Below, piece by piece: positions 1-10,200 of a stretch of DNA of 61,074 nt. The notes beneath the pieces are model-generated. The model searched no databases. It was not told where the DNA came from and saw nothing but the letters and a program-made list of their open reading frames with translations. The stretch is taken from contig CAYLJO010000005.1 of the NCBI GenBank assembly GCA_964383905.1, positions 1-61,074 of the forward strand, read 5' to 3'. Positions within the stretch are counted from its first letter, which is position 1; each line of letters opens with the position of its first letter. The stretch is from CAYLJO01 sp964383905 (GTDB lineage: Bacteria > Acidobacteriota > Blastocatellia > Pyrinomonadales > Pyrinomonadaceae). The position numbers and the translations under genes were made by a program.

Positions 1-2353
1 GGGCGGTCGGGTCCTGCTGGTACTCGGGTTTCACCTCCAGGATCACCTGATACTCGTTCGCCGTCGCATAGATTGTCGAGATCTGTCGAGTACCATAGGC
101 ATCGTTAAGCATATCCTCAACCTGCATGGCCGTAATGCCGAGGGCCGACGCTTTATCCCGGTCAATATTGACGTCGAGCTGAGGATTCTTAATCTGAATA
201 TCGCTTGTCACGTCCAACAACTGCGGAAGCGCCGCAATTTTTCTCTCTAAGGCATCGGCGTTGGTGTACAGATCGTTTCGATCCGGCCCCTGCATGGTGA
301 GCTGATAAGGGCTCTTCGTGACCTGCCCCCCGACCTGCACCAAGGGCGGATTCTGGAGGTAGATCTTGATGCCCGATACCGTGGCAAGCCTGGGCCGCAA
401 TTGTTCGATTACCGTATCGACGTCATCATGCCGCTGCGCGAGGGGCTTTAAGAGTACCAGTATGTTGCCGGTGTTACTCGCCGCGCTCACGTCGCTGGCG
501 CCGACGGTCGATAACACTCCGAGAACATTCGGGTTGGTCCGGATCACGTCGACCATCTCCTGCTGGTGACGCGACATCTCCTCGAAGGAGATGCCCTGCG
601 CGGCCTCGGTGTAGCCGACAATCTGGCTCGTATCATCGTTGGGAATAAAACCCTTCGGGATTATATAGAAGAGGAAGAATGTCACGATGGCGAGCGCCGC
701 ACTGATAAGTACGGTGAGCAGCCGGTACTCCAGCACCCGCTGCAGGCTCCATTTGTAACCGCTCACCATCCACTCGTAAGCGTCTTCGGTCACGCGCCAC
801 CAGCCGGACGGCTTCTCTCCTGCCGTCTCAGCCTGCTCGCCGATGTGGGCGGGATCACGCAGTTCACGCTTGTGGAACCCGGCGGCCTTAAGTAATCGGC
901 TGCACAGCATCGGCGTCAGACTCAACGACACAAAACCCGACACCAGGATCGCCACGCTGATCGTGATCGCAAACTCTCGAAATATTCTACCCAGGATCCC
1001 GCCCATGAACAGCACCGGGATGAAGACGGCCACCAGCGACACCGTCATCGACACGATCGTGAACCCGATCTCGCGCGACCCCCGCAGCGACGCCTCCATC
1101 ACCCCCTCGCCTAACTCGATCCGCCGCACGATGTTCTCCAGCATCACCACCGCGTCATCGACCACGAACCCGACCGATAAGGTGAGCGCCATCAAAGAGA
1201 GGTTGTCGAGGCTGAAGCCCAAAAGGTACATGACGGCGAAGGTGGCGACGATGGAGGTGGGCAGGGCGAGGGTCGGGATGATGGTCGCCCTGACGTTGCG
1301 CAGGAACAGGAAGATCACCAGCACCACTAATCCCATCGCGAGCAGCAGCGATTTCTGCACGTCATTGACTGACTGGCGAATCGAGATCGAGCGGTCGTTC
1401 AGTACGTCGAGGTTAACCGAGGCGGGCAGCTGCTCGCGGAATTGGGGCAGCAGCTGCCGGATGGCGTCAACGACGGCGACGGTGTTGGTTCCCGGCTGCC
1501 GCTGGATGGTCAAAGTCACGACCTGCTGGCCGTTGTAAAAACTGGCCAGGCGATTATTGGCGACGCTGTCGACGACGTCGCCGAGATCTCTGAGCAGGAT
1601 CGGCGCCCCGTTCCGGTACGCAACGATCATCGTGCGGTAAGCTTCGGCATTCATTAACTGCCCGTTCGCCTGGATCGTGAGGTTCTGGTGAAGGCCGTAA
1701 AGCGTACCCACCGGCTGATTTGTGTTACCCCGCTGGAGGGCCGTGGCAACTTCCTCGAGACCAATGCCGCGGGTCGCCAGCTCCGACGGGTCGAGCTGCG
1801 CGCGCACGGCATACTTTTGCTCGCCCGTGACCAGCACCTGGGCGACGCCACTGATCGTCGAAAGCCGCTGGGCGATCAGAGTATCGGCGTATTCATTAAC
1901 CCTCGAGAGGGGCAACGTCGGAGAGCTGACTCGAAGGTAGATGATAGGTTGGTCGGCGGGGTTCACCTTCTTTAAGGTCGGTGGGCTCGGCATTCCGGGC
2001 GGCAGCTGACGCGCGGCGGCGGAGATGGATGTCTGAACGTCCTGTGCGGCGGCGTCGATATTACGGCTCAGGTCGAACTGGAGTGTTATTTGAGTATTGC
2101 CGAGGGTGCTTGTCGAGCTGACCGTGTTAAGGCCGGCGATGGTCGAGAACTGCCGCTCCAGCGGGGTTGCCACAGATGAAGCCATCGTCTCAGGGTTCGC
2201 GCCGGGCAGACTCGCCGACACTTGAATAGTGGGGTAATCGACGTTCGGCAGGTCGCTCACCGGCAACGAGCGGTACCCGATAAAGCCGAACAGCACGATG
2301 CCCACCATGATCAGCGTCGTCGTGATCGGGCGTTGAATAAAGAGCTTTGACAT
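1..2353 (-). CDS. RND multidrug efflux permease (MdtB/MdtC/AcrB type), 3' end cut by window
   Basis: Inner-membrane proton-driven pump of a tripartite efflux complex. The reverse strand reads open from an ATG at 2353 to the window edge: 784 of the roughly 1,040 residues usual for the family. It begins MSKLFIQRPITTTLIMVG, the classic RND N-terminus with the first membrane helix, followed by the periplasmic porter region. A membrane block around residues 340-400 ends in GFVVDDAVVMLENI, with the proton-relay pair at Asp399-Asp400. A second porter segment starts near residue 560. The start lies 2 bases after the stop of the adaptor gene, so the two are co-transcribed and probably translationally coupled. 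The porter sequence resembles MdtB/MdtC more than AcrB, but the substrate cannot be read from the sequence. Confidence 0.95.
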   Translation of the reverse strand, partial: MSKLFIQRPITTTLIMVGIVLFGFIGYRSLPVSDLPNVDYPTIQVSASLPGANPETMASSVATPLERQFSTIAGLNTVSSTSTLGNTQITLQFDLSRNIDAAAQDVQTSISAAARQLPPGMPSPPTLKKVNPADQPIIYLRVSSPTLPLSRVNEYADTLIAQRLSTISGVAQVLVTGEQKYAVRAQLDPSELATRGIGLEEVATALQRGNTNQPVGTLYGLHQNLTIQANGQLMNAEAYRTMIVAYRNGAPILLRDLGDVVDSVANNRLASFYNGQQVVTLTIQRQPGTNTVAVVDAIRQLLPQFREQLPASVNLDVLNDRSISIRQSVNDVQKSLLLAMGLVVLVIFLFLRNVRATIIPTLALPTSIVATFAVMYLLGFSLDNLSLMALTLSVGFVVDDAVVMLENIVRRIELGEGVMEASLRGSREIGFTIVSMTVSLVAVFIPVLFMGGILGRIFREFAITISVAILVSGFVSLSLTPMLCSRLLKAAGFHKRELRDPAHIGEQAETAGEKPSGWWRVTEDAYEWMVSGYKWSLQRVLEYRLLTVLISAALAIVTFFLFYIIPKGFIPNDDTSQIVGYTEAAQGISFEEMSRHQQEMVDVIRTNPNVLGVLSTVGASDVSAASNTGNILVLLKPLAQRHDDVDTVIEQLRPRLATVSGIKIYLQNPPLVQVGGQVTKSPYQLTMQGPDRNDLYTNADALERKIAALPQLLDVTSDIQIKNPQLDVNIDRDKASALGITAMQVEDMLNDAYGTRQISTIYATANEYQVILEVKPEYQQDPTA

Positions 2354-2355
2354 AT

Positions 2356-3885
2356 TCAACGACCCCCGCTTCCACCGCCTCCCGCCGTACCGCCGCCAGA
2401 ACCTGGGTTCCCTCCGCTTCCAGCGCCCCTGCCACCCGGATTACCTGAGCCCGGGTTGCCGCCACCGCCCCCCTCATTACTTCCGGGAGCGGCCGGATTA
2501 CCTCCGGTGCCACCCGGCCCCTGGTTACCGCCGCCCCGCCCTCGATTGCCGCCGTTGCCGGGGTTTCCTCCCCCCTGGGCAGATTTGGGCTGGACTTTGG
2601 CCCCGGGCACAAGCCTCAGCTGTCCGTCGGTCACGACCCGCTCGCCGGTCTCCACCCCCTCGACAACCGTCATATTGTTGAGCGTGGCGCCGGTCTTAAC
2701 GTTTCTGACTTCGGTCGTCATATCGGGCTTGACAATGTAAACGTAGGAGCTGTCCTGACCGATCTGCACGGCCTGAGAGGGGACCACCATAGCGTTCTGT
2801 TGCATCCCGAGCGTGAGTACGACGTTGACGAATTGCCCGGGGAAGAGTCTCCGACCGGCGTTGACAAAGGTTGCTTTTAACTTGATCGTCCCCGTTGCCA
2901 TATCGACGGTGTTGTCAATCAACGAAAGCCTGCCCGCCTCCGGATGAGATTCATCACCGGGAATTGCCGCCTCAACCCTGAAATCCTTTGATCCCGAATA
3001 CTGGCGGATTCGTATCAGGTCTTGCTCCGGGACAGAAAAAGTCACATATATCGGCGTGGTCTGTGTAATGGTCGTTAACGGGGTAGTCTCATTTGCCTGA
3101 ACGAGGTTGCCGGCCGTTATCGCCAGATTACCCGTCTTCCCGTCAATCGGTGACCGAATATTAGTATAACTAAGCTGCACCCTGGCATTCTCGGTATTAG
3201 CCTGCTCTGCTTTAACCGCCGCCTGCAGGTTATTCACCGCCGACTGATCGGCTTGCACTGTTGCCTGGGCAGCTTGCGCCTGTGTCACGGCATTGTCGTA
3301 CTCTTCACGTGAGATCACGCCGGCTTCGATCAGCTTCGCATCGCGGGCGGCAATGACCTGTAAATTCTTTGCCGTCGCCTGATCCTTTAACACGATATCC
3401 TGCGCCTGCCTAACCGCCGCCATCGCTTTCACCAGATTCGCCTGGGCCTGGGCGAGGGCCGCTTGCAGGGGGCGCGGGTCGATCGTGAACAGAATGTCAC
3501 CTTTTTTTACTTCCTGGCCCGGTGTGAAGTGGACCGTCTGGAGAGTTCCGCCGATCTGTGCTCTGACCGAGACTGTCGATAGCGCCTCAACGTTACCAAT
3601 GCCTTTGATCTGTATCGGCACATCCATTTGACTAACAGTAGCCATCTCCACCGGGACTATCTCAGTCCGATCTTTGGGCGCTGCCTTTTCAGAACTGCTA
3701 CCGAAAAATCGCCATAGTAGAATCAATAACAGGGCTAAACAAACTACGCTTACGACCTGTACGATGCGAGATCGAACCTTTATTTCGCGGCGGCGATCAA
3801 CTTTATCGACCACCACCGAACTTTTTTCATCGCGCTGTTGGTCAAGCGGCCCGTGTGAAGGCTGCTCCGAAATCTCCGTACCCAT
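2356..3885 (-). CDS. RND efflux periplasmic adaptor (HlyD/MdtA-type membrane-fusion protein)
   Basis: Adaptor that bridges the RND permease encoded just downstream to an outer-membrane channel. It has 509 aa: a charged cytoplasmic N-terminus, one membrane anchor at about residues 43-61, a lipoyl half-motif (VKKGDILFTIDPRPLQ), a long Ala/Gln-rich alpha-hairpin (about 145-245), the second lipoyl half (IRSPIDGKTG), a beta-barrel and a membrane-proximal domain. Odd feature: after residue about 430 the protein carries a tail of roughly 78 residues made almost only of Gly, Asn, Pro and Ser, absent from textbook MdtA/AcrA. The ATG at 3885 is preceded by an AAAAAGGTG ribosome site. No outer-membrane factor gene is seen nearby. 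Confidence 0.95.
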   Translation of the reverse strand: MGTEISEQPSHGPLDQQRDEKSSVVVDKVDRRREIKVRSRIVQVVSVVCLALLLILLWRFFGSSSEKAAPKDRTEIVPVEMATVSQMDVPIQIKGIGNVEALSTVSVRAQIGGTLQTVHFTPGQEVKKGDILFTIDPRPLQAALAQAQANLVKAMAAVRQAQDIVLKDQATAKNLQVIAARDAKLIEAGVISREEYDNAVTQAQAAQATVQADQSAVNNLQAAVKAEQANTENARVQLSYTNIRSPIDGKTGNLAITAGNLVQANETTPLTTITQTTPIYVTFSVPEQDLIRIRQYSGSKDFRVEAAIPGDESHPEAGRLSLIDNTVDMATGTIKLKATFVNAGRRLFPGQFVNVVLTLGMQQNAMVVPSQAVQIGQDSSYVYIVKPDMTTEVRNVKTGATLNNMTVVEGVETGERVVTDGQLRLVPGAKVQPKSAQGGGNPGNGGNRGRGGGNQGPGGTGGNPAAPGSNEGGGGGNPGSGNPGGRGAGSGGNPGSGGGTAGGGGSGGR

Positions 3886-4717
3886 CGAACACCTTTTTCT
3901 GTTTAAGCCGCTTAAGCGGTTGCGTTAACTCGGTTAAGCATGACTGCTTGCACAGCTTTAGTTTATTTCGCAGAGATGGAAAGATTTGAGCTTCGGTTTG
4001 AACCTGCAATATAGTCTGCCCAAACTGCACCTTCCGCGCACCAGTTAGGTTGAAATCCTGGGCAAAATTGCCGAAAGGCCAATCCCCCCCGCAGCCGATC
4101 ATTTTCAATCCCACATTTAAATTAAACGCTCAGGGCGAGCGGACGGTTACATACATCTTTTAAATCCATTAATTTATCACATTTACCGCCTTATCGACCG
4201 AGTTTGAGACGCCCTTCTCCTGGCAATCGCAACGGCGGAAACATAAATGGGAGCGCAGTCAGCAAGCAGTTCATACGAGAGCGACCAAGCCTCATAGATA
4301 GGTCAGATGCGTCCCGCGTGCTCCTGGTAGAGCCATCATAGAATTTTAGACCTGTTAGTTGCTTCTTAGTTGCTTCCGGCGTCTTACATTTTCTTTATCT
4401 TTGCCAGCCATGCTGGCCGTGGAGCAACGGGCATGCGAATTTGGCGCAGTTCTCGTGGGCTACCTTTACCGCGAGGTGGGCACGCTTGGCAGCCAAGAGA
4501 TTTGAGAAACGCTTGGCGGCGTGTATTATCTGTCGCCGAGATTTGATTGAATTTAGCTCTCTTCGTTTAACTTTGAGGGGCGGGCGGGGCCGAAAAAGTT
4601 GTAACCGACGCTCCGCTCAGGTCGTCTATATTAAGTGTGGGTGCAGGCCGGCGTTTAGTCTGCCCAACGTCGGTCTGGCCGTAAGATATTTCAATATAGT
4701 GAAAGGGATAGTAAAAG
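3886..4717. other. Long intergenic region between efflux operon and Spy-like gene
   Basis: About 830 bases between divergent genes. It should hold the promoters of both the efflux operon (leftward) and the Spy-like gene (rightward). Apart from the palindrome at 3908-3919 I see no convincing RNA gene. The open frames here have no recognisable domain and no ribosome site. Confidence 0.5.
3908..3919. promoter_or_regulatory. 12-bp perfect palindrome, candidate operator of the efflux operon
   Basis: CCGCTTAAGCGG is a perfect 12-bp palindrome about 22 bases upstream of the adaptor start codon, in the expected leader or promoter of the efflux operon. Its size and position suit a dimeric repressor, but no regulator gene is adjacent. 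Function is inferred from symmetry and position only. Confidence 0.3.
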
Positions 4718-5206
4718 ATGCAGTTAAGCAGAACGAAAAAGATCATGGGTGGGTTAATGCTCATGCTCGCGCTCTTGATCGCGGCGGCAGCAGTGTTTGC
4801 GCAACATGAGCGCGGGGAGCGGGGGGCGCGAGGAGAAGAGGGTGGCTTCGGATTCTTTCGCGACCTCAATTTAAGTGACGCACAGAAGGCGCAGTTGAAA
4901 CAGATCGCCGCTCAACATAAGGAAAGCACTAAGAACCTTAGAGAACAGTTACATAACCTTCACAAGAGCGGATTCGATCCCCTCAACGGAGGCACTTTCG
5001 ACGAGGCGGCAGTGCGTGCTCAAGCGCAATCTCGCGCCAATCTGGAAGTTGAGATGGAAGTCGCGCGGGCGCGCATGATGTCTGAGATGTATGCGGTGTT
5101 GACGCCGGAGCAAAAAGCACAGCTCGCTCAACGGCGCCAGCAGTGGGAGCAGAAGCGTCAGGAGTGGCGCTCGCGCAATAACGCGAACTCGGGCACAAAG
5201 CAGTAA
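4718..5206 (+). CDS. Spy/CpxP-like periplasmic LTxxQ protein
   Basis: Small exported helical protein of the Spy/CpxP/ZraP group, whose members act as periplasmic chaperones or stress sensors. It has 162 aa: a signal peptide (MQLSRTKKIMGGLMLMLALL... ending at about VFAQ), then a helical body with a first motif LNLSDAQKAQLKQI and a second, LTPEQKAQLAQR, matching the two LTxxQ-type repeats. The C-terminus is very basic and polar. The ATG at 4718 has an AAAGGGA site about 11 bases upstream. It precedes an ECF sigma gene and a second LTxxQ gene, and is divergent from an efflux operon, which suggests an envelope-stress module. That role is an inference. Confidence 0.85.
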   Translation: MQLSRTKKIMGGLMLMLALLIAAAAVFAQHERGERGARGEEGGFGFFRDLNLSDAQKAQLKQIAAQHKESTKNLREQLHNLHKSGFDPLNGGTFDEAAVRAQAQSRANLEVEMEVARARMMSEMYAVLTPEQKAQLAQRRQQWEQKRQEWRSRNNANSGTKQ

Positions 5207-5369
5207 AGGTGGATAAACGATAAGAGCGACTCTCCCCTAACTTTCTCGGTAAGCGTATAGGCCGGCTAAAGGCAGCTCTGGGCAGAGGGCTGCCACTTTA
5301 TTTTTACTCAGGCGGGTAGAGGGCGATAGGATTAACTCTCCGGAAAGCCGCACGAGCAGTTAATAACTG

Positions 5370-6002
5370 ATGGACGAGATGGCAGACGGCTCCAAACCTG
5401 CAACCCTCCAGTCACCGGTGCGCCCCGCTGCCGACCCTCCCGATACTCGGCTGGTGGCCCGTGCCTGCGCGGGTGATGAAACAGCCTTCGAAGAGCTCTT
5501 CAATCGTCACCGGCGGCGGGTGGCTCTTATCGCGGGACGCTTTTTCCACCGGCGTGAGCAGATCGAAGAGATCATTCAAGAAAGTTTTACCAAAGCTTAC
5601 TTTGCGCTCGGGAGTTTCTCGGGCGAGAAAGAGGCATCGTTCGCCGCGTGGCTCGCGCGCATCGCATTCAATACATGTTATGACGAGTTGCGCCGTCTGC
5701 AGAGGGTACCTGAAAGCTCGGTCGCCGACCTCTCTGAAGAAAAAACCGAATGGCTACGCGAGCGCTTACGGGCCGAAGACCCGGGAAGCGATGTCGAATC
5801 TGCTGCGGTCGCACGCGACCTCGCCGGTAAGCTTCTGGCCCGTCTCACGCCCGAAGACCGGTTGATACTCGTCCTACTGGACGTGGAGGAGATGTCAGTC
5901 GCCGAGATCGCCCGCCTCACAAATTGGTCGGTCTCTAAGGTAAAGGTTCGAGCACACCGCGCGCGAGCGTCTTTACGCCGTTTGCTGGTAAAATTCTTGT
6001 AA
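5370..6002 (+). CDS. ECF-type RNA polymerase sigma factor
   Basis: Alternative sigma factor of the sigma-70 ECF group, 210 aa. Region 2 spans about residues 35-110 (AFEELFNRHRRRVALIAGRFF; then IEEIIQESFTKAYFALGSF, the core-binding and -10 recognition helices). Region 4 spans about 150-208 (LLARLTPEDRLILVLLDVEE, MSVAEIARLTNWSVSKVKVR), a helix-turn-helix for the -35 element. It is followed by a single-pass membrane protein and an LTxxQ protein, the usual layout for a sigma factor held by a membrane anti-sigma protein. The start at 5370 lacks a strong ribosome site; the neighbouring ATG at 5379 is possible. Confidence 0.93.
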   Translation: MDEMADGSKPATLQSPVRPAADPPDTRLVARACAGDETAFEELFNRHRRRVALIAGRFFHRREQIEEIIQESFTKAYFALGSFSGEKEASFAAWLARIAFNTCYDELRRLQRVPESSVADLSEEKTEWLRERLRAEDPGSDVESAAVARDLAGKLLARLTPEDRLILVLLDVEEMSVAEIARLTNWSVSKVKVRAHRARASLRRLLVKFL

Positions 6003-6075
6003 CCGCCTGCGCGCAGTCGCCGTTTTCACTGGCGTGGGGGCTGCCGGATGATGATCGTTAACGGGGCCAAAATCA

Positions 6076-6504
6076 ATGTTCGGAAGAAAGAAAAACCTAG
6101 CATCGGATGAGCGCCTTGACCGCATCGGTCGAAGCATTGTCCGTGCCTCAACAAGCAGCGAAGCGGAAGCAGAAGCGGCCGCCTCGTCACCCTTCCTTTA
6201 TGAGCGCGTACGCGCGCGCATCCGCGCGGAGCAGGAGCGACTCGAGGGCGCGGAGCGCTGGCTCGCGATGCTGGCGGTTGTACGGCGCGCGGTGCCGGCG
6301 ATGGGGATGATTGCCCTCCTTGCCTTCTTCTCTTTTCTGATGGCTGTGTCGAACCCCTCGACTTCGATTGGCTTCAGCGTTGAGGCTTTCTTCAGCCCGG
6401 GCGACGCGGAATTTGCGCGGGTTACTTTTGCTGACAGAGGCGGCCTGACAAACGATGAAGTGCTCTCGGCGGTTATCGATGATGAGCAGGAGCCGGCGAA
6501 ATGA
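6076..6504 (+). CDS. Single-pass membrane protein, candidate anti-sigma factor
   Basis: 142 aa with no domain I recognise. The N-terminal 70 residues are charged and cytosolic in character, followed by one membrane segment at about residues 77-93 (AVPAMGMIALLAFFSFLM) and a short acidic C-terminal part. It lies 73 bases after the ECF sigma gene and overlaps the next LTxxQ gene by 4 bases (ATGA), so the three form an operon. The topology and place suit an anti-sigma factor without a zinc finger, comparable to the sigma/anti-sigma/periplasmic-sensor arrangement of the Cnr system. The role is inferred from context. Confidence 0.7.
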   Translation: MFGRKKNLASDERLDRIGRSIVRASTSSEAEAEAAASSPFLYERVRARIRAEQERLEGAERWLAMLAVVRRAVPAMGMIALLAFFSFLMAVSNPSTSIGFSVEAFFSPGDAEFARVTFADRGGLTNDEVLSAVIDDEQEPAK

Positions 6505-6896
6505 CTCTGCAAGGCAACGCACGACTCAAGATCTGGTTAGTGCTGCTGAGCGTGTTCGCCCTCGGCTGTGTGACCGGCGCATTGCTTGACAGCGCGTATC
6601 GTCTGCACAGGCATCTCGAGATGCATGGTTCCCGCGGCGATAGGGAGCCTTTCGAAAACCTCCGGCGTGACCTTAATTTAAATGATCAGCAGGCCGCGCA
6701 GGTGCGCGCCATCCTTGAAGAGACGCAGAACGAGTTTCGTCAACTTCGTGGGGAAGTGCGCCCGCGCTACGACGCCTTGCGACAGCAGGCAAGCGAGAAG
6801 ATACGAGCCGTACTTACGCCCGAACAGCAGCAGCGCTTCGACCAGATAGTCGCCGAGCGAGACGCCCGGCACCGGCGCGACAAGAATGACAAATAG
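6501..6896 (+). CDS. Periplasmic heavy-metal-sensor/Spy-like LTxxQ protein, membrane anchored
   Basis: 131 aa. The N-terminal hydrophobic segment (about residues 10-28, IWLVLLSVFALGCVTGALL) is an uncleaved anchor or signal. The helical periplasmic part holds LNLNDQQAAQVRAILEETQ and, later, LTPEQQQRFDQIV, the two motifs of the CpxP/Spy/CnrX-like periplasmic sensor family. The C-terminus is very basic (HRRDKNDK). The ATG at 6501 overlaps the preceding stop (ATGA), so translation is coupled. In related modules such proteins sense metal or unfolded proteins and relieve sigma-factor inhibition. The ligand is unknown. Confidence 0.82.
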   Translation: MTLQGNARLKIWLVLLSVFALGCVTGALLDSAYRLHRHLEMHGSRGDREPFENLRRDLNLNDQQAAQVRAILEETQNEFRQLRGEVRPRYDALRQQASEKIRAVLTPEQQQRFDQIVAERDARHRRDKNDK

Positions 6897-7229
6897 ATTG
6901 AGGAAAAATTCCCGGGTTAAGAGGCTTGAGATAAGTAGTAGAACGAATCCGGTCAAAACTCTGGCGAGACGCTTCGTCGGCCCATCTGACTGCTTGAGGT
7001 TGGAGGTCAGCGGGGGCTCCGGTGTGGCATGAGGAAGGTCAAGATTTAACGAGGAGTAAAGTGACTGGCGACGCCCGCCGAGGAAAGAGGCGAGCGGCGT
7101 ACGGCTTCGGCATCTCGGCAAGAATTCGTAAAGACAGCAAACAAATTGGTTCACGGACTGCTTTTCTCACGTAGAGAAGCGGACAGGTTTGGTGTGCGCT
7201 TACGCCTGACCGGTGCTGGAGAGTTACTG
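6897..7229 (+). other. Intergenic region before the Oar-like receptor
   Basis: About 330 bases with no supported gene. A 37-codon frame from GTG 7061 has a GAGGAG-like site but no recognisable content. The leader of the receptor gene probably starts here; the receptor's own GGAGAG ribosome site is at 7217-7222. Confidence 0.4.
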
Positions 7230-10200
7230 ATGCGCTTATTTTTACGATTAACAGGACAGAGCAAGGGACTGGCGTTTTTGTTGATGCTGTTCGTCACCAC
7301 TGTGTTCACGCAACAGGCGACGGGCACATTACGCGGACAGATCGTGGACGAGTTCGGCGGCGCGATCGTCGGTGCGACGGTCGCCGCCGTTGACGCGAGC
7401 GGTAAGGAGAAGACCGTCGCCACCAACGGTGAAGGAGCATATGTGTTGGGCGGGCTTGAACCCGGCAGGTATACCGTCAGAGCATCCGCCCCCGGCTTCG
7501 CGACTTATGAGAATACAGAGGTGGACGTCGCGCCCGGACGCCGCGAACCTCTCAACATCACGCTGAAGGTCACCATTGAGGAACAGAAGGTCACGGTAGC
7601 AGCCGAGCCCCCCCTAAGCACCGCGCCGGAGAACAACGCGGGCGCCATCGTGCTCAGGGGCTCGGACCTCGAAGCACTGCCGGATGACCCGGATGACCTG
7701 GCCGCGGCTTTGCAGGCCTTGGCCGGTCCCTCGGCCGGCCCGAACGGCGGGCAGCTCTACGTCGATGGTTTTAGCGGCACAAGTCTTCCGCCGAAGTCGT
7801 CCATCCGTGAGATTCGGGTTAACTCCAATCCATTCTCGGCCGAGTATGATCGCCTGGGGTTTGGCCGCATCGAAATCTTTACTAAACCGGGTACGGACAA
7901 ACTGCGCGGCCAGGGATTCTTCAACTTCACCGACGAGCGCCTGAACTCGCGTAATCCGTTCGCGCCAACGCGCGCGCCTTTTCAAGCGCGTCAGTATGGC
8001 GGAAATCTGAGCGGCCCGATTACTAACAAGAAGGCCTCCTTCTTTCTCGATTTCGAGCGGCGTGAGATAGACGACAATGCCGTCATCAACGCGACCATTC
8101 TTGATCCCAACCTCAACGTGGTTTCGTTCGGCCAGTCAGTGCTCACGCCGCAGCGACGCACGAGCGTCAGCCCGCGTTTCGATTACCAGATCGATCAGAA
8201 AAATACGCTTGTGGCTCGCTACAGATATACGCAATCGAGTTTGCAGAACGCGGGTGTGGGTAGTTTCTCGCTCGCTTCGCGCGCCTTCAACACGTCGGAT
8301 TCCGACCATACGCTGCAACTCACGGAGACTGCGGTGCTCAACCAGAAGGTTGTTAACGAGACACGCTTTCAATACATCCGTCGCCGCACAAACCAGAACG
8401 GGGATAACTCTACGCCGACCATCAATGTGCTCGACGCCTTTATCGGCGGCGGCCCGCAAGTGGGTCTCTCCTTTAACAATGAAGACCGCTGGGAGTTGCA
8501 GAACACGACGTCGTGGTCGATCGGAGATCATAGCTTGAAAGCTGGGGCGCGCTTGCGGGGTGTTTCCATCAAGGATGTCTCTCCGCAGAACTTCGGCGGC
8601 ACGTTCACGTTCGCCGGCGGGTTGGCGACGGAGTTAGACGCGAACAATCAAGTGGTCGTCGATCCGGCGACCGGTCGGCCTGCCCTCATGCAGATCACGA
8701 GCATCGAGCGTTATCGCCGCACGCTCCTTTTCCAGCAGCTCGGTCTTTCGCCGTCTGAGACCATCGCGCGCGGCGGCGGCCCCACTCAGTTCTCAATCTC
8801 CTCAGGGAATCCGGCGGCGCTGGTGAGCCAGGTAGATCTGGGCCTGTTTCTGCAGGATGACTGGCGGCTGCGCCCGAATCTAACGCTCAACTTCGGGTTG
8901 CGCTATGAGACGCAGAGCAACATCGCGAGCCACTTCAACTTTGCGCCACGCATTGGTTTTGCCTGGTCGCCCGGTGCCGGTGGCCAGCGCCAGCCGAAGA
9001 CGGTGGTGCGTGGAGGATTCGGCATCTTCTATGAACGGGTCGGCGAGAGCCTGGCCTTACAAGCCAACCGCTTTAACGGAACTAACGAGCAGCAGTTTAT
9101 CGTCAGTGACCCTGCCGTTTTAAGTTCCTTCCCTAACGTGCCGTCAATAGAGACGCTCACCGCCTTCGCCACCCCGCAGACCACATGGCGACTGGCCCCG
9201 AATATACAGGCGCCCTACACGATGCAAGCGGTCGTCAGCGTTGAGCGGCAGTTGCCTTACAAATTCACGCTCACGACGAGCCTCATCAGCGCGCGCACGC
9301 TGCACCTTTTGCGAGCGCGTAACATCAACGCTCCGCTTCCCGGAACATTTGGCCTAACTGTTCCGGGAAGTGGGGTACGCCCGCTCGGGGATGCGGGTAA
9401 CATTTTCGAATATGAATCAACGGGTCGCCTCAATCAGAACCAGTTGATTGTCAATCTGGCCAACCGATTTAACCGTTATACGACACTCTTTGCCGTTTAT
9501 ATACTGGGTGAAGCCCGGAGCGACACGGACGGTGCGGGGACCTTCCCGGCAAATTCTTATGACCTGAGTACAGAATACGGTCGCTCGTCATTTGATGTGC
9601 GCCACCGCTTCATCTTCGGAGGCACCTTACGCGCGCCGTGGGGCTTAAGTTTCAACCCATTCGTGATCGCCTCATCGGGCCGACCATTCAATATTACGAC
9701 GGGGCGAGACGCCAACGGCGACACGCTCTTTACCGACCGCCCGGCATTCGCCACAGACCTTTCCAAACCGGGAGTAATCGTCACCCGCTTCGGCGCTTTT
9801 GATCCGAACCCGGCGGCCGGCGAGCAAATCATCCCGCGCAATTTCGGGACGGGGCCGTCCTTCCTGACGGTCAACCTGCGCGTGAGTAAGACGTTCGGCT
9901 TCGGCCGTGAGATCGGGGACGTAGGAAATGGTTCCCAGCCCGGGGGAGGGGGGTTCCCAAGGGGCGGCGGGGGGCCGCGCGGGCCTATCGGCGGCGGCGT
10001 TGGGGGTGGGCCCAGAGGCGGCGGTGGTGGTGGCATGTTTGGAGGAGGAACGGGCAAGCGTTACAACCTTACCTTCTCAATCCAGGCGCAGAACCTCTTC
10101 AACCGCACGAATGCGGGAACGCCGGTCGGGAACCTGAGCTCGCCTTTATTTGGCGAATCAAACTCCACGGCCGGGGGCTTCGGATTTGGAGGCGGCGGCA

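Noticed and set aside
3842..4114. 90-codon reverse frame overlapping the adaptor start
   Set aside because: It overlaps the N-terminal coding region and the operator-like palindrome, has no recognised domain and no ribosome site.
4441..4809. 122-codon forward frame before the Spy-like gene
   Set aside because: It runs out of frame into the clear signal peptide of the Spy-like gene and its composition is not protein-like.
7061..7174. 37-residue frame with GTG start and GAGGAG site
   Set aside because: Very basic, no homology that I recognise, no conserved context; a chance ribosome-site match cannot be excluded.
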